64,000 nt of DNA from Monoplex corrugatus (taxonomy: Eukaryota; Mollusca; Gastropoda; Littorinimorpha; Ranellidae), in NCBI GenBank assembly GCA_030674185.1, contig CM060308.1:36778050-36842049 (forward strand), read 5' to 3'. The notes beneath the pieces were generated by a model. The model saw only the letters and a program-made list of their open reading frames with translations, made no database searches and was not told the origin of the DNA. The position numbers were made by a program, and so were the translations under genes. Positions 33,065 through 64,000 of the stretch are shown here, piece after piece (the stretch's first letter is position 1; every line of letters begins with the position of its first letter).

Positions 33065-35809
33065 TAATACATACTGATTTTATCAATCATTCAATGATTG
33101 TTTTCGTTGTGAAAAATGCCTTTTGTGTGTGTGTGTATGTGTGTGTAATCGGCGATGAAGACTTTTATCAGAGTATCAGTTGACAGAAGCTGGGCACGCC
33201 CAGTCAGACTGCCTTATCAGCATCAGATCATCTAGTTGCATGGATTGTTTGTTTATTGAAATCATTAGTCTGGTTGTTATGACATTAATTTTTTGTATGA
33301 AAATATAGGTCCCAGTAGCTTGGCACAACCAGTCTGATGATCTCATCATATGATCATGATGACTCATCAAATTGATCTAGATAGATCTGTTTGCATGGAT
33401 TCTTTGTTTAGCCCTACTTTCATAGCGCACACAGCCCAAACAACAAACACAACTCATAGTGAAAAGACGTTAAATCAGAGAATGAACAAACGAAACACAA
33501 CTGAGGGACTGCAGGAAGAAAAAGAAAGAAGGGGAAGACAAATATATGGCCATAGTGCCAATAAACCTTGAAACTAATCACATTGATCCTTGAAATGAAA
33601 ACAGTTTGCACCACCAAAACTAGAGACCAGTCCAGAAATTACACTATTGGACACAAGCACCACTCATTAAAAAAAAAGTTGGGGTTAATGTCATTGTAAT
33701 ACAGGTAAACGTGCAATTAGTGCAGTTTAGCTTGCTCTTGCTCCTGTAAATTTCTAGGCCTCTCTTGGTTGCCTAAAATCTGTTCTGAATTTAGAGTAGT
33801 CCTGATCATAAGAAATTAACATATTTTGTGTATATATGTATTGTAAATATGGAATAGGAATGACTGGGCCTAGAATTAAATCCTGAGCGGGTCAGATCAT
33901 AATTGAGTGAAAATATAGAATTGGTACCCCAGAGGTTGCAGAGCAGTCAAAAATAAAGATAGAGGTATAGTTTTACTTTTGCCATATTTTGAAAGCTAAA
34001 GCAATGTAGCTTAAGGGAACATAAATTAAAAAGCTGGGTCTCATTTGGTTTTTTAGTAATTTGCATAATAAATGAAAATGCATCACGGTGTGACACCACA
34101 TGGCTCAAAGTTCTGAAATATACAAAAATACAAAATAATTGCTGCATCTTGTGGTTGTTGGACAACAAAGGAACCAAACAAGATAGAAAACACAAATGTA
34201 ACATTTCATATTGTACAGATATAAGCACTTGAAAAGTGTGACACCGTGAGATACGCGACGCCCTGTGAAAACATTTAAGATTGATCTCAGTTTGCACTAT
34301 TTTGTAAGAGTCTGTGCATTATCATTATTTTGCATGATCAACAGCTATTGTGTGCATAAGAACCAGTATATATTTAAATTAATTTCTAGGCAAAAATCAA
34401 AAGTACATCATGATAATCATGTTTTGTGTCACGTTTTCACATGTGACACCGCTGACATTACATGTGACACCGTGAGGTACATGACATATCTTCAGGCAAT
34501 GATCAAGTCTAAAACTGGCTTTTCCACTTAGATTTTTAAGACCTTTTAATTTTTATCTTTTGTGTCGATACATGTCATCTAACAACAGTGGGCATATTTC
34601 ATCATGCTAAAATTCTTAAAACAGAGATGATGCCGTTATGTTCATCAACGATCAAGTGTGACACACACAATCCGATGAGACAAATAAGCCAGTGTTGGGA
34701 TTTATCGACCCATTTCAATAAAATTACGCTTTACCACACATTTAAACTCATACATACACATCAAAAAGAGATAAAAAAAAAAAAAAGGCATCGTGCACTC
34801 GCCGCGAACACAGTGAAGGGCTGGAAAAGTCTTGAAGCAAGTTGAAGGGTTGACCTGATGAAAGCGCGGGGAATTCTCGTTCCGTTCTGACAAGGACACG
34901 ATGTGTGACACAACACAGATTTTTGTGCTTCTGCTATTTTTAGCAGTACACACTTGTGCACAAACGTCATCACTCGATGTGTACATATGATTAGTCATTT
35001 TAGACGGTCACTCGACTGGCCAGGCAGCGTTCGTCTGCTACAATTGGACTTCAAAGTCATCATAAGTGTGATGCCATTCACAAAAAAATTATAGAAAATT
35101 AATAGTTTGCTTTATTTCTGTTAAATGGTATCGGTTTTAAGGTAATTCATATTTATTTTAAGATGAAAAGCTGAACTTGTGCTTGAGATGAATGGCACTG
35201 TGTGTAGCGAAAGGCTCTGCACACACCATAGCGTGACTCCGCTTGTGAATACGGAACGGTCATTTTCAGGAGTCTAGTATAAATACTAAAATAGTATAAT
35301 TACGCAACACGCTTTTAAAAATTAATCGCGTTGTCGTCACAGTTCAATTGACGTTTTATTGATGATTTAAAACAATCACCACGCAATAAATTGAAACAGT
35401 GTGTGTGTTTGACTGCAACATTCGAAGCACATGTTCAGCTGCAACTTTTCAGCGGCCATATTTGTTTGTTTTTCGCACTTAAGAGTTAAAGTGCACTTTT
35501 CTTAAAAATTAAAATTATTGTGGTGCCATCGCTGCTACCACAGCTTCTCCATTGTTAACTTAGTACATTAGTAGCCTTTATGCTACCTGGGAGTTAATTT
35601 CTAAGCTGTAATAGAGGAAATGTTCACTACCCCTTTGGGGTACCAGTTCTGGAGAACTAGTCAATTACAAACACTAACTTAGCTAGAGGTCTTTTTGTGG
35701 TGCATTGATCAAATTGGAACAGTCACAGCCAGTTTTTGTGTCACAGTCATCCAAAATGTTATTTTCAAGATCCCTTTTTGGAGGTTTTGTTACATAGAAT
35801 AATCTTTTT
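33065..35809. other. no gene recognised
   Basis: AT-rich non-coding DNA. It includes a direct repeat around 33190-33260 and 33310-33415 (GCATGGATTSTTTGTTT shared) and repeated TGTGACACCGTGAG motifs at 34236 and 34462. An undetected 5' exon of KLHDC2 could lie here. Confidence 0.4.
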
Positions 35810-36055
35810 TTAACTCACTCGGTACGACGGAACGCTATAGCGGTCGTGAGGAAAGGCACCGTTCCGTACGACGGAACGCTATAGGCTAGCGGTTTCGATA
35901 ATTAAAAATTTTTAGACGCTCCCCTCTAGATCCTGCACGCCTACCATAGCCACACTGGTCCTGCAAACATGTCAAGGGTCAAAGGGAAAGTTACTTCGTG
36001 AGATTCCGTAGCCATACACTCGTCGGGAAACGATTGACTTTGGTACCCTACACGA

Positions 36056-36354
36056 ATGGCTAATCTGCATTCGTGTCAAAAATGGCGTCGCAGGCGAGTA
36101 CGAGTTTTCGAACAAAGTAGATCGCGATGGCGGCATTTTACTGCTGCTGAAATGATTGAAGTGCTTCAGACTGAAGGATTGGACATTGAGGAGTATGATG
36201 AAGATAATGATGAAAGTGTATCAAGTGATGGAAGCTGCCAGCAAGGAGGAACTGACAGTGACCCAGTTTCAGACGACAGTGAAGTGGGAGAGGATGGTGG
36301 GCGTACACGTCACAAGAGGCGAGCGGTCAGTGGGTCAAGTGAAACGCATGTCTG
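36056..36354 (+). pseudogene. piggyBac-like transposase, N-terminal part
   Basis: Reads RWRHFTAAEMIEVLQTEGLD, then the acidic EEYDEDNDESVSSDGS and a basic HKRRA. This basic, FT...LQ, then Asp/Glu/Ser layout matches the element at 4784-5465. The frame ends at the LINE insertion. Confidence 0.75.
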
Positions 36355-37618
36355 ATGGAGGTTTCATTCACTTTCCTATGCATGACTCTAACAACGTATC
36401 ACTTTTGACTCTCTTGGACCTATCTGCTGCCTTTGACACTATTGACCACTCTATCCTTCTCTCCCGTCTACATCACTCTTTTGGGCTCCATGATACTGTC
36501 TTGAACTGGTTTCATTCTTACATCACCAATCGTCTGCAAGTAGTTTCTGTCAATGGTCTTTCTTCTAATCCTTCCTGTCTGACTTACGGAGTGCCACAAG
36601 GATCTGTTCTGGGCCCCCTACTTTTCATTCTTTACACCTACCCTGTCTCCTCTATCGTCCAAGAACACCTGCTTCAGCATCATTCTTTCTCGGATGACAA
36701 TCAGCTGTATGTCTCTGGGCCTCTCCCTGACCTTCCCATCATGATCCAGAAAACCCAATCTTGTGTAGCTGACCTGAAGGATTGGATGACTGAAAACAAA
36801 CTGAAATTAAATGAAGAGAAATCCGAATTGATCTTGATCACCCCACCCAAACTCCAAAATCACCCCTCTCTTCCAACCTCTGTCACATTTGTTGACTCAT
36901 CTATCCCTCTCTCCCATTTTGCCCGTAACCTTGGTGTAACTCTTGATCAAACCCTGTCCTTCCACCAGCATGTGAGCAACGTCTGTCGGACTTGTTTTCT
37001 TGAACTCCGCCGAATTGCTTCTATCCGCCACCTCCTCTCAGAAGACACGACAAAGGCTCTTGTCTGTGCATTTGTTCTATCCCGTCTCGATTACTGTAAT
37101 GCTCTTTTTTCTGGTTCCCCCTCTCATCTCATTAACAAACTTCAGAAAGTTCAAAATCATGCTGCCCGTCTCATCTTCCGCTCTTCAAAATTTAACCATG
37201 TTACGCCATTGCTCTGTTCTCTCCACTGGCTCCCTGTTCAGCAAAGAATATCCTACAAGATTGCCTGCCTCTGCTTCAAATCTATTGAGTCTTCCTGTCC
37301 TGAGTATCTCACCCATCTGTTACATCTCTACACGCCATCTCGAGCTTTGCGGTCCTCATCTGATACCCGTCTCTATAGTATCCCCATAGTCCGCACTAAA
37401 AGGTTTGGGCAGCGTTCTTTTTCCTATCAAGCTCCAACCATCTGGAATCAGTTACCTCGCTCTCTTAGATACTCACCCTCTCTGTCCACATTCAAACGCT
37501 CCCTCAAAACTCACCTGTTTCCCAAAACTGGTAATCTCTGCCCCCTTCCCCCCATGTAATGTAATGGTGACATTATAGTGTCTTAGTGTCAATGTGTCAT
37601 TGTATTTGCATGTCATGC

Positions 37619-37650
<32 letters not shown>

Positions 37651-37785
37651 TGTGTGTGTGTGGGTGCTTCTGTGGGCGTGTGTGTGTGTGCTTGTGATTC
37701 TGGTTATATGTTTTGCCATTGTAAACGCCTAGGGCATTAATTTGATTAGGCGTACTAAATGTTCATAATAATAATAATAATAATG
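36352..37785 (+). mobile_element. 5'-truncated L2/CR1-like LINE with reverse-transcriptase domain
   Basis: One open frame to 37559 carries the RT palm and thumb: LLDLSAAFDTIDHSILLSRL, YGVPQGSVLGPLLFILYT, the catalytic FSDDNQLY (Y/FxDD), LKLNEEKSELILI, and the C-terminal SLHWLPVQQRISYKIACLCF, WNQLPRSLR. The endonuclease is missing. The 3' untranslated region has a GT tract and ends in (ATA)n at 37765-37785. The upstream part of the same open frame (36156-36351) is out-of-frame piggyBac sequence. The long intact frame suggests a fairly young insertion. Confidence 0.9.
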
Positions 37786-37977
37786 ACTGGCACAAAGATT
37801 TTAGTTTTTCTCCCACTTTGCCTCTGTTCTCTGGCTCTTGTGGCCTGCATGTCCCAGTTCAGTGCCACGCCCCCTTTGATTTCTTGAATCAGTTTGTGAC
37901 AGAAGACTTTCTTAATTCCATTGTCATAACAGAAGGCATAAGAGAACTGAGTGGCAAGCAGAATGAGCACTTCTCCT
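37783..37977 (+). pseudogene. piggyBac-like transposase, start of catalytic domain
   Basis: The plus frame reads LPLFSGSCGLHVPV, then APFDFLNQFVTEDFLNSIV, matching the F(T/S)G..G and P.D.F..F..D.....IV pattern that opens the piggyBac DDE domain. A stop codon ends it at about 37977. The minus-strand open frame over the same DNA is a shadow. Confidence 0.75.
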
Positions 37978-38504
37978 GACCTTCTCACCTTTGACTGTGT
38001 GACCATGGAGCTGATCAGAGTGTGTGACTGTACAGTGATCCTGACCACAAAATTTGGGGTATTTTCAACATGGCACATGACGAAGAAATATTCAAGGAAG
38101 AACTTCAATATTTTGGCATAAACTAACCCAGCATGTAAATATTCAGATCTGAAAGTTTCATTTTGTTCCTTTATGTTTTGTATTTTTTTGTGATTTTTTT
38201 CCTAACCCTTCAAAATGGGCCGTCCTTGGAGAAACGCAAGGGGAAAAACTCTCCGTACCGAATGAGTTAACCAAAGTTTTTGTTTTATAACAATGTTAGG
38301 TGTTTCATAACAATGTTAGGTTATAAGTATATAACGCTATATACATTGTTATGCTCGTAAAACTATGTTAAAGCCAAGTAATAAAAGGACAGGGCAGTGG
38401 TAATAGTAGATCTGCTGTTAAACTTGCTATCTGTGGACTAGATTTTTTGAGTCAGTTTAAACCTAAGTTAAATTATATGATACAGTAAAAGTTTTTTTTT
38501 TCTT

Positions 38505-38711
38505 TCATTCTGTAACCCTGTCCACCAGTTGCAAAAACCCTTTCATTCTCTGACCATAATCATCAACTTTTGCCTTCACTCCCCCATGCTGTTGACCAGC
38601 TTTGTGCTGGATGCGGGTCAGCTGGGTGAGGGACTGAAAGGATTAAGTTTTTGCCTTGTTATCATGGCTGATAATGTTGGAAGGATGGAATAAGGAAGGG
38701 AAAGAGTTAAC
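38505..38711. repeat. degenerate composite TTAA hairpin MITE
   Basis: Contains ACCCTGTCCACCAGTTGCAA, an internal hairpin with GGTGAGGGACTGAAAGGATTAA, and ends GGGAAAGAGTTAA. It resembles the copies at 56733-56910, 63473-63657 and 63732-63916. Confidence 0.55.
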
Positions 38712-39131
38712 TATGGTAAGCATGGTTCGTGATTTCCACTCCCCCCCTTCCCTGAAATATTAACTCTGTATTGTTACAAGAAACACAAGGGTACTGTATA
38801 GTACCAGTGTAATATAATGTAATGCAATATAAATCCACCCATCCCCAGTTTAAATTTTGTATTATTGCAAGGAACATAACACTACACTACCAGAATAATG
38901 TATTTATAATTTAGTGCAATGTATTCTGTAATTGTTGAAACAACATAATAGTACCAGTGTAATATAATTTAATGCAATATAAAATTATCTCATGGCGCAG
39001 TCATGGGTTCTTTTTCTTTGAATTGTTTTTCATGACTATTCTGACGATGAAATATGTTATCTGTCATTTTATTTCAGTTGTGTTGATGTCTGAACTGTTG
39101 TTCTGGTTGAGGAATCTTCATGATCTTTGCA

Positions 39132-60838
<21,707 letters not shown>

Positions 60839-61694
60839 TACACAGCACGCCTTGTTATGCGGATAGTACGCCTTGTCTCCAGTTTATGCAGACTGTGATA
60901 ATTTTCAATTCATAGCGCGTGGTTTGGCTTATAGTCTGCCCTCTCTTCAGAGTGTGCCGATTGATCTGATCCTTTGAGTGCCTGCATCATTCATACCTTT
61001 TTCGTCACTCTTTTAGTTTACTATCACTTCTTTTCAACCATAATGCATACTGTTTGGGCTGGAATTCGCCAAGAAATGTGGAGGTTATTCAGTGAACTGG
61101 AGTGAGTTATTTTCATGCGCGCCCCCCACCCCCACCCCCACCCCCACCCCCAAAATACTCAGTCAAACTGCTGATAGTGAATGTGTACTGATTGTGCTGT
61201 TGGTGCATATGGTGTGTTTGAATGTTATGAAATTTTGTGCAGTTTCAGGCCTTCACTGGGGTAAGTTTTTCTTGTTGATTATTGCCGCTGAAATTGTTAT
61301 TTTTTTAATTAACAATGTGTAATGCTCAAAGAATCATTTAATTTTTTTTTATGTGGATGTAGTTAAGTGTATTAACACCCATCATGAGAAGTTTCATGAA
61401 GGTATTTCAAACGCTGTTCATGAATGATTACTTGCATTCTAGCACACCTTTTGGTTAACAGGGACACGGCACCCAAAGGGTTGAATGCCTGATGTGTGCT
61501 CTGTTTCATAGTCTGTAGTCTGATTGGATTTTGTTTGTTTGTTGGTCTGATCCTTCCATTTTGATATTGTTGTTGTTGGTCTGATCCTTTACAAAGTAGA
61601 CTTAACAATGCTTGTTTGGCTTGAAATACTTTGGAGTTTTAAGTTTGTTATTGTCCTGGCACATTCCCCTTTTACCCAGCAGCGGGGTGTGTGT
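60839..61694. other. KLHDC2 3' flank; no gene recognised
   Basis: Probably holds the KLHDC2 3' untranslated region. A (CCCCCA)n tract lies at 61124-61154. No canonical AATAAA was found close to the stop. Confidence 0.4.
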
Positions 61695-62446
61695 ATATGA
61701 GCAATGGTCAAAAGGTGCTTTGGGGTGACTTTCCTAGTTCAAATCACTGCAAGTAATTTTCTTGCCTTTGCACAGCCTGAACAATCCTAGATATTGAGCT
61801 TTAAATATCAAATCAAATAGCAGACATGAATTCATGGTGGTTGAACAAATCATTTGGCTTTTCCAGAGGCAGTAGCTCATATTTTTATAAACTCAAATAG
61901 TTTCCAAAGTATCCATTTGATTGCAATGCTGATGAGTTCTATTCAGACAGTTTTATGCATAAAACTTGAAAAGCCCTATTTCATTGCAGTTTTTAATAAT
62001 TTTTTCCACCGTGATTGATCAAAGCACTGTAGGCCTGTGACACAAAAGTGTCATGAATGAAACCTTGTATTTACACTTTAATATTGCAGAATATATGAAA
62101 AAATTAGGCGAAAGACCCAAATGAAATTATAAACTAGTGAGTAACCTTGATAAGAAACCAAAAAATACATACTTAGGTACAACCATTGGTTTAACACCAA
62201 ACTTTATTCTCAGCCTACTACACCTATCTGTAAGAGTAAGGCTGAAATTTGAGTAAAAGTGTAAATATAAACTTGACTGGCTAAAAAATGATTTGTTCAA
62301 CCTCCATGAATTCATGTTTGCTATTTGATTTGACATTTAAAGTTCAATATCTGGGGTTGTCCAGGCTGTGCAAAGGCAAGAAAATTAGTTGCAGTGATTT
62401 GAACTAGGAAAGTCACCCCAAAGCATCTTTTGACCCTGGCTCATAT
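61695..62446. mobile_element. long inverted repeat (foldback element)
   Basis: Arms 61695-61858 and 62284-62446 are inverted copies, roughly 90 percent identical by eye (TGCTTTGGGGTGACTTTCCT, AGTTCAAATCACTGCAA, TTTTCTTGCCTTTGCACAGC, CATGAATTCATGG). The spacer of about 425 bp has no open frame of note. Likely a MITE or foldback transposon; no target duplication was identified. Confidence 0.88.
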
Positions 62447-62713
62447 GTGTGTGTGTGTCTCTATGTGTGTCTCTGTATGCGTGTTTGTGAGACAGAGAAA
62501 GAGACAAGAAGAGACTTTTGCAGTGTGATTTTTTTTTAACTGAAATGGACATGGGTGTTTGTGAATGACAAGTTTTCTTAACACATTCAACCTTGTTTCA
62601 TGGATGCCCCTAAACAGTCTTATTATCTTGCCCTTGTGGATTGCATGAGCATTGAATATTGTTCCATCAGATTAGTTTCTGAGGTCCTTCATATACATAA
62701 ACTACACCCTTAA

Positions 62714-62775
62714 CACTTCGACTCCATCAACCTCTCCACCAGCTCCCTGTTACGTTGGTTGAGGGAGTCCAAAGG
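62714..62775. mobile_element. solo TTAA hairpin MITE
   Basis: TTAA (62710-62713), CACTTCGACTCC ... GGAGTCCAAAGG, TTAA (62776-62779); matches the inner hairpin of the composite elements nearby. Confidence 0.75.
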
Positions 62776-62811
62776 TTAAGGAACTACTCCAACAGATTGA
62801 AGTCTGCTGGA

Positions 62812-63070
62812 CTCACCAGTCTCTGTGATCAATATTTATCACAACGGACTACTGACTGAAAGATTGTGGGTTCGAATCCCTGTCAATCCTTTCAGAATCA
62901 TGGAGGGATTTTTCAACCCTGACCTGCTCCTTCCCAGAGTTGACCATGCTATGAGTTTATTGGGAAGATGGGGATAACAAGTCGAGTTTCATCCACTTCA
63001 TGGATGTGTCATTGAGGGTGTTGCGCTAATCTCCTGACCAACACTGCATGTGTCTGTATCTCTCAAGCCT
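62812..63070 (+). repeat. tRNA-derived SINE family R3, most complete copy
   Basis: B box GGGTTCGAATCCC near 62868-62880, with an A-box-like segment about 35 bp before it, then GAGGGATTTTTCAACCCTGA and CTCCTGACCAACACTGCATG. Confidence 0.7.
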
Positions 63071-63472
63071 GTTGATGCAGAATATTGTATGATGATAAGT
63101 GTAAAGTATATCCCTGTCGCACAGCACAGCATGATGGTTATCATCCTCATTGTACTCATCACAACCATTAAAGTGGTGTAGAAAATGAGACAAAAAGAAT
63201 GAGAGCACAAAGAAAACTGAGTGCGATGATTCTTTTAAAAAAATGTCTGGGGATTCACATTGTGAGTGAAGTTACCCTTTTCAGTTTTTTTGGTATGATG
63301 TGATTTTATGTAATGTCAGTGGCGGTTTACTTTTCTTTCGGACTGCAGGTCTTGGTGTTTTCATCAGGAACACCCCCATAGTCATCTTGATCCACAGTTT
63401 GTCCCATTGGAACATGATTGATGCGCCATCAGTACACCCATGTTATCATACTGGCATATATCACTTGTTTAA

Positions 63473-63657
63473 CCCTTTGACTCCCGCACCACATCCACCA
63501 ACTGCAAACATTTAACCCTTCGACTCCCTCACCCTAGCCACAAGCATCCTGCAGGCAGCTTGTGGGTAGGGTGAGGGAGCCAAAGAGTTAAGGTTTCGCT
63601 TTGCTAGCATGGTTGACAATGCAGGATGCTGGTGGACAGGGTGCGGTAGTCAAAGGG
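63473..63657. mobile_element. composite TTAA hairpin MITE (reverse orientation)
   Basis: Outer arms CCCTTTGACTCCCGCACC and GGTGCGGTAGTCAAAGGG between TTAA at 63469-63472 and 63658-63661. An inner hairpin 63516-63587 is itself bounded by TTAA (63512-63515, 63588-63591). Confidence 0.85.
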
Positions 63658-63731
63658 TTAAATTTAAATTTCTTTGCCTGCTTCTGAAGTTTATGGGCCT
63701 TGGAGTGTGCCGCTCTGACGATCACCTCTAA

Positions 63732-63916
63732 CCCTCTGACTCCCGCACTCTGTCCACCAGCATCCTGCATTGTTAACCATACTAGAAAAGCAAAATCTTA
63801 GCCCTTTGATTCCCTTACCCTATCCACCAGCTTCCTGCAGGAAGCTGGTGGATTTGATGAGGGAACCAAAGGGTTAAGTTTTTGCAGTTGATGGATAGGG
63901 TGTGGGAGTCAAAGGG
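63732..63916. mobile_element. composite TTAA hairpin MITE
   Basis: Outer arms CCCTCTGACTCCCGCAC and GTGTGGGAGTCAAAGGG; left border CTAA (mutated), right border TTAA 63917-63920. The inner hairpin (about 63801-63875) includes CAGCTTCCTGCAGGAAGCTG. Same architecture as 56733-56910. Confidence 0.85.
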
Positions 63917-64000
63917 TTAATTCTAGCTCATAGCTTCTTATCCAAATTTGTCAATGGCAACTATCCAATTGAAAAATCTGCCACCCTCATTTTCATAGCT

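Larger units (their letters stand above)
35814..38266 (+). mobile_element. piggyBac-like element interrupted by an L2/CR1-like LINE
   Basis: TTAA borders (35810-35813 and 38267-38270). Terminal inverted repeats are CTCACTCGGTACG at the left and the reverse complement of CGTACCGAATGAG at the right, one mismatch in 13. Just inside the left end a CGTACGACGGAACGCTATAG block is repeated twice, with palindromic cores. The transposase N-terminus (36056-36354) and the start of the catalytic domain (37783-37977) flank the LINE; the rest of the transposase is deleted. Confidence 0.88.

Noticed and set aside
36156..37559. 467-codon open frame as one gene
   Set aside because: Its first 65 or so codons are the wrong frame of a piggyBac-like N-terminus; only the LINE reverse-transcriptase part is meaningful.
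37755..38108. 117-codon minus-strand open frame
   Set aside because: It is the antisense shadow of the piggyBac catalytic-domain start, which reads on the plus strand.

Overview
This is an intron-rich animal nuclear sequence. Long GT/CA microsatellites, several tRNA-derived SINE-like families, 5'-truncated non-LTR retrotransposons with short tandem 3' tails, and TTAA- and TA-flanked DNA transposon remnants fill most of it. Three conserved bilaterian genes are interrupted by introns of roughly 0.8 to 8 kb. Repeat style and gene divergence suggest an invertebrate, most likely a lophotrochozoan such as a gastropod mollusc; that assignment is inference.

Layout. (1) 4134-14831, plus strand: the last seven coding exons of SRBD1, a Tex-like S1 RNA-binding protein whose 5' part lies before the window. 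(2) 29044 down to 19486, minus strand: a complete four-exon COA8 (APOPT1) gene for a mitochondrial cytochrome c oxidase assembly factor, convergent with SRBD1. (3) 39132-60838, plus strand: a complete ten-exon KLHDC2/KLHDC1-type gene, 406 codons, a kelch-propeller substrate receptor of Cullin-2 ubiquitin ligases. COA8 and KLHDC2 are divergent, with about 10 kb of repeat-rich DNA between their start codons. The three genes are not an operon and have unrelated functions. All splice junctions were checked for GT-AG ends and for reading-frame continuity.

Mobile DNA. Four TTAA- or short-TSD-flanked DNA elements can be delimited: a 682-bp piggyBac-like derivative (4784-5465), a 2.45-kb piggyBac-like remnant interrupted by an L2/CR1-like LINE (35814-38266), a 1.06-kb TTAA element (53181-54236), and a 3.28-kb element (49412-52691) with perfect 16-bp terminal inverted repeats, a 7-bp target duplication and a predicted two-exon, 72-codon gene. 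The last two sit inside one minus-strand LINE (48797-55219), which inserted into a tandem array in the largest KLHDC2 intron. Composite TTAA hairpin MITEs occur at 38.5, 56.7, 63.5 and 63.7 kb. A mariner-like remnant is in COA8 intron 1.

Other structure. A 38-41-bp satellite (43590-45577) in a KLHDC2 intron is open in all three minus-strand frames. There is a palindrome cluster in an SRBD1 intron (12561-12682), a roughly 160-bp-arm inverted repeat beyond KLHDC2 (61695-62446), and a decayed duplicate of a KLHDC2 kelch exon just upstream of the real one (48103-48230). The best candidate for something undescribed is the 3.28-kb 7-bp-TSD element; the most informative host-gene oddity is the decayed exon copy.
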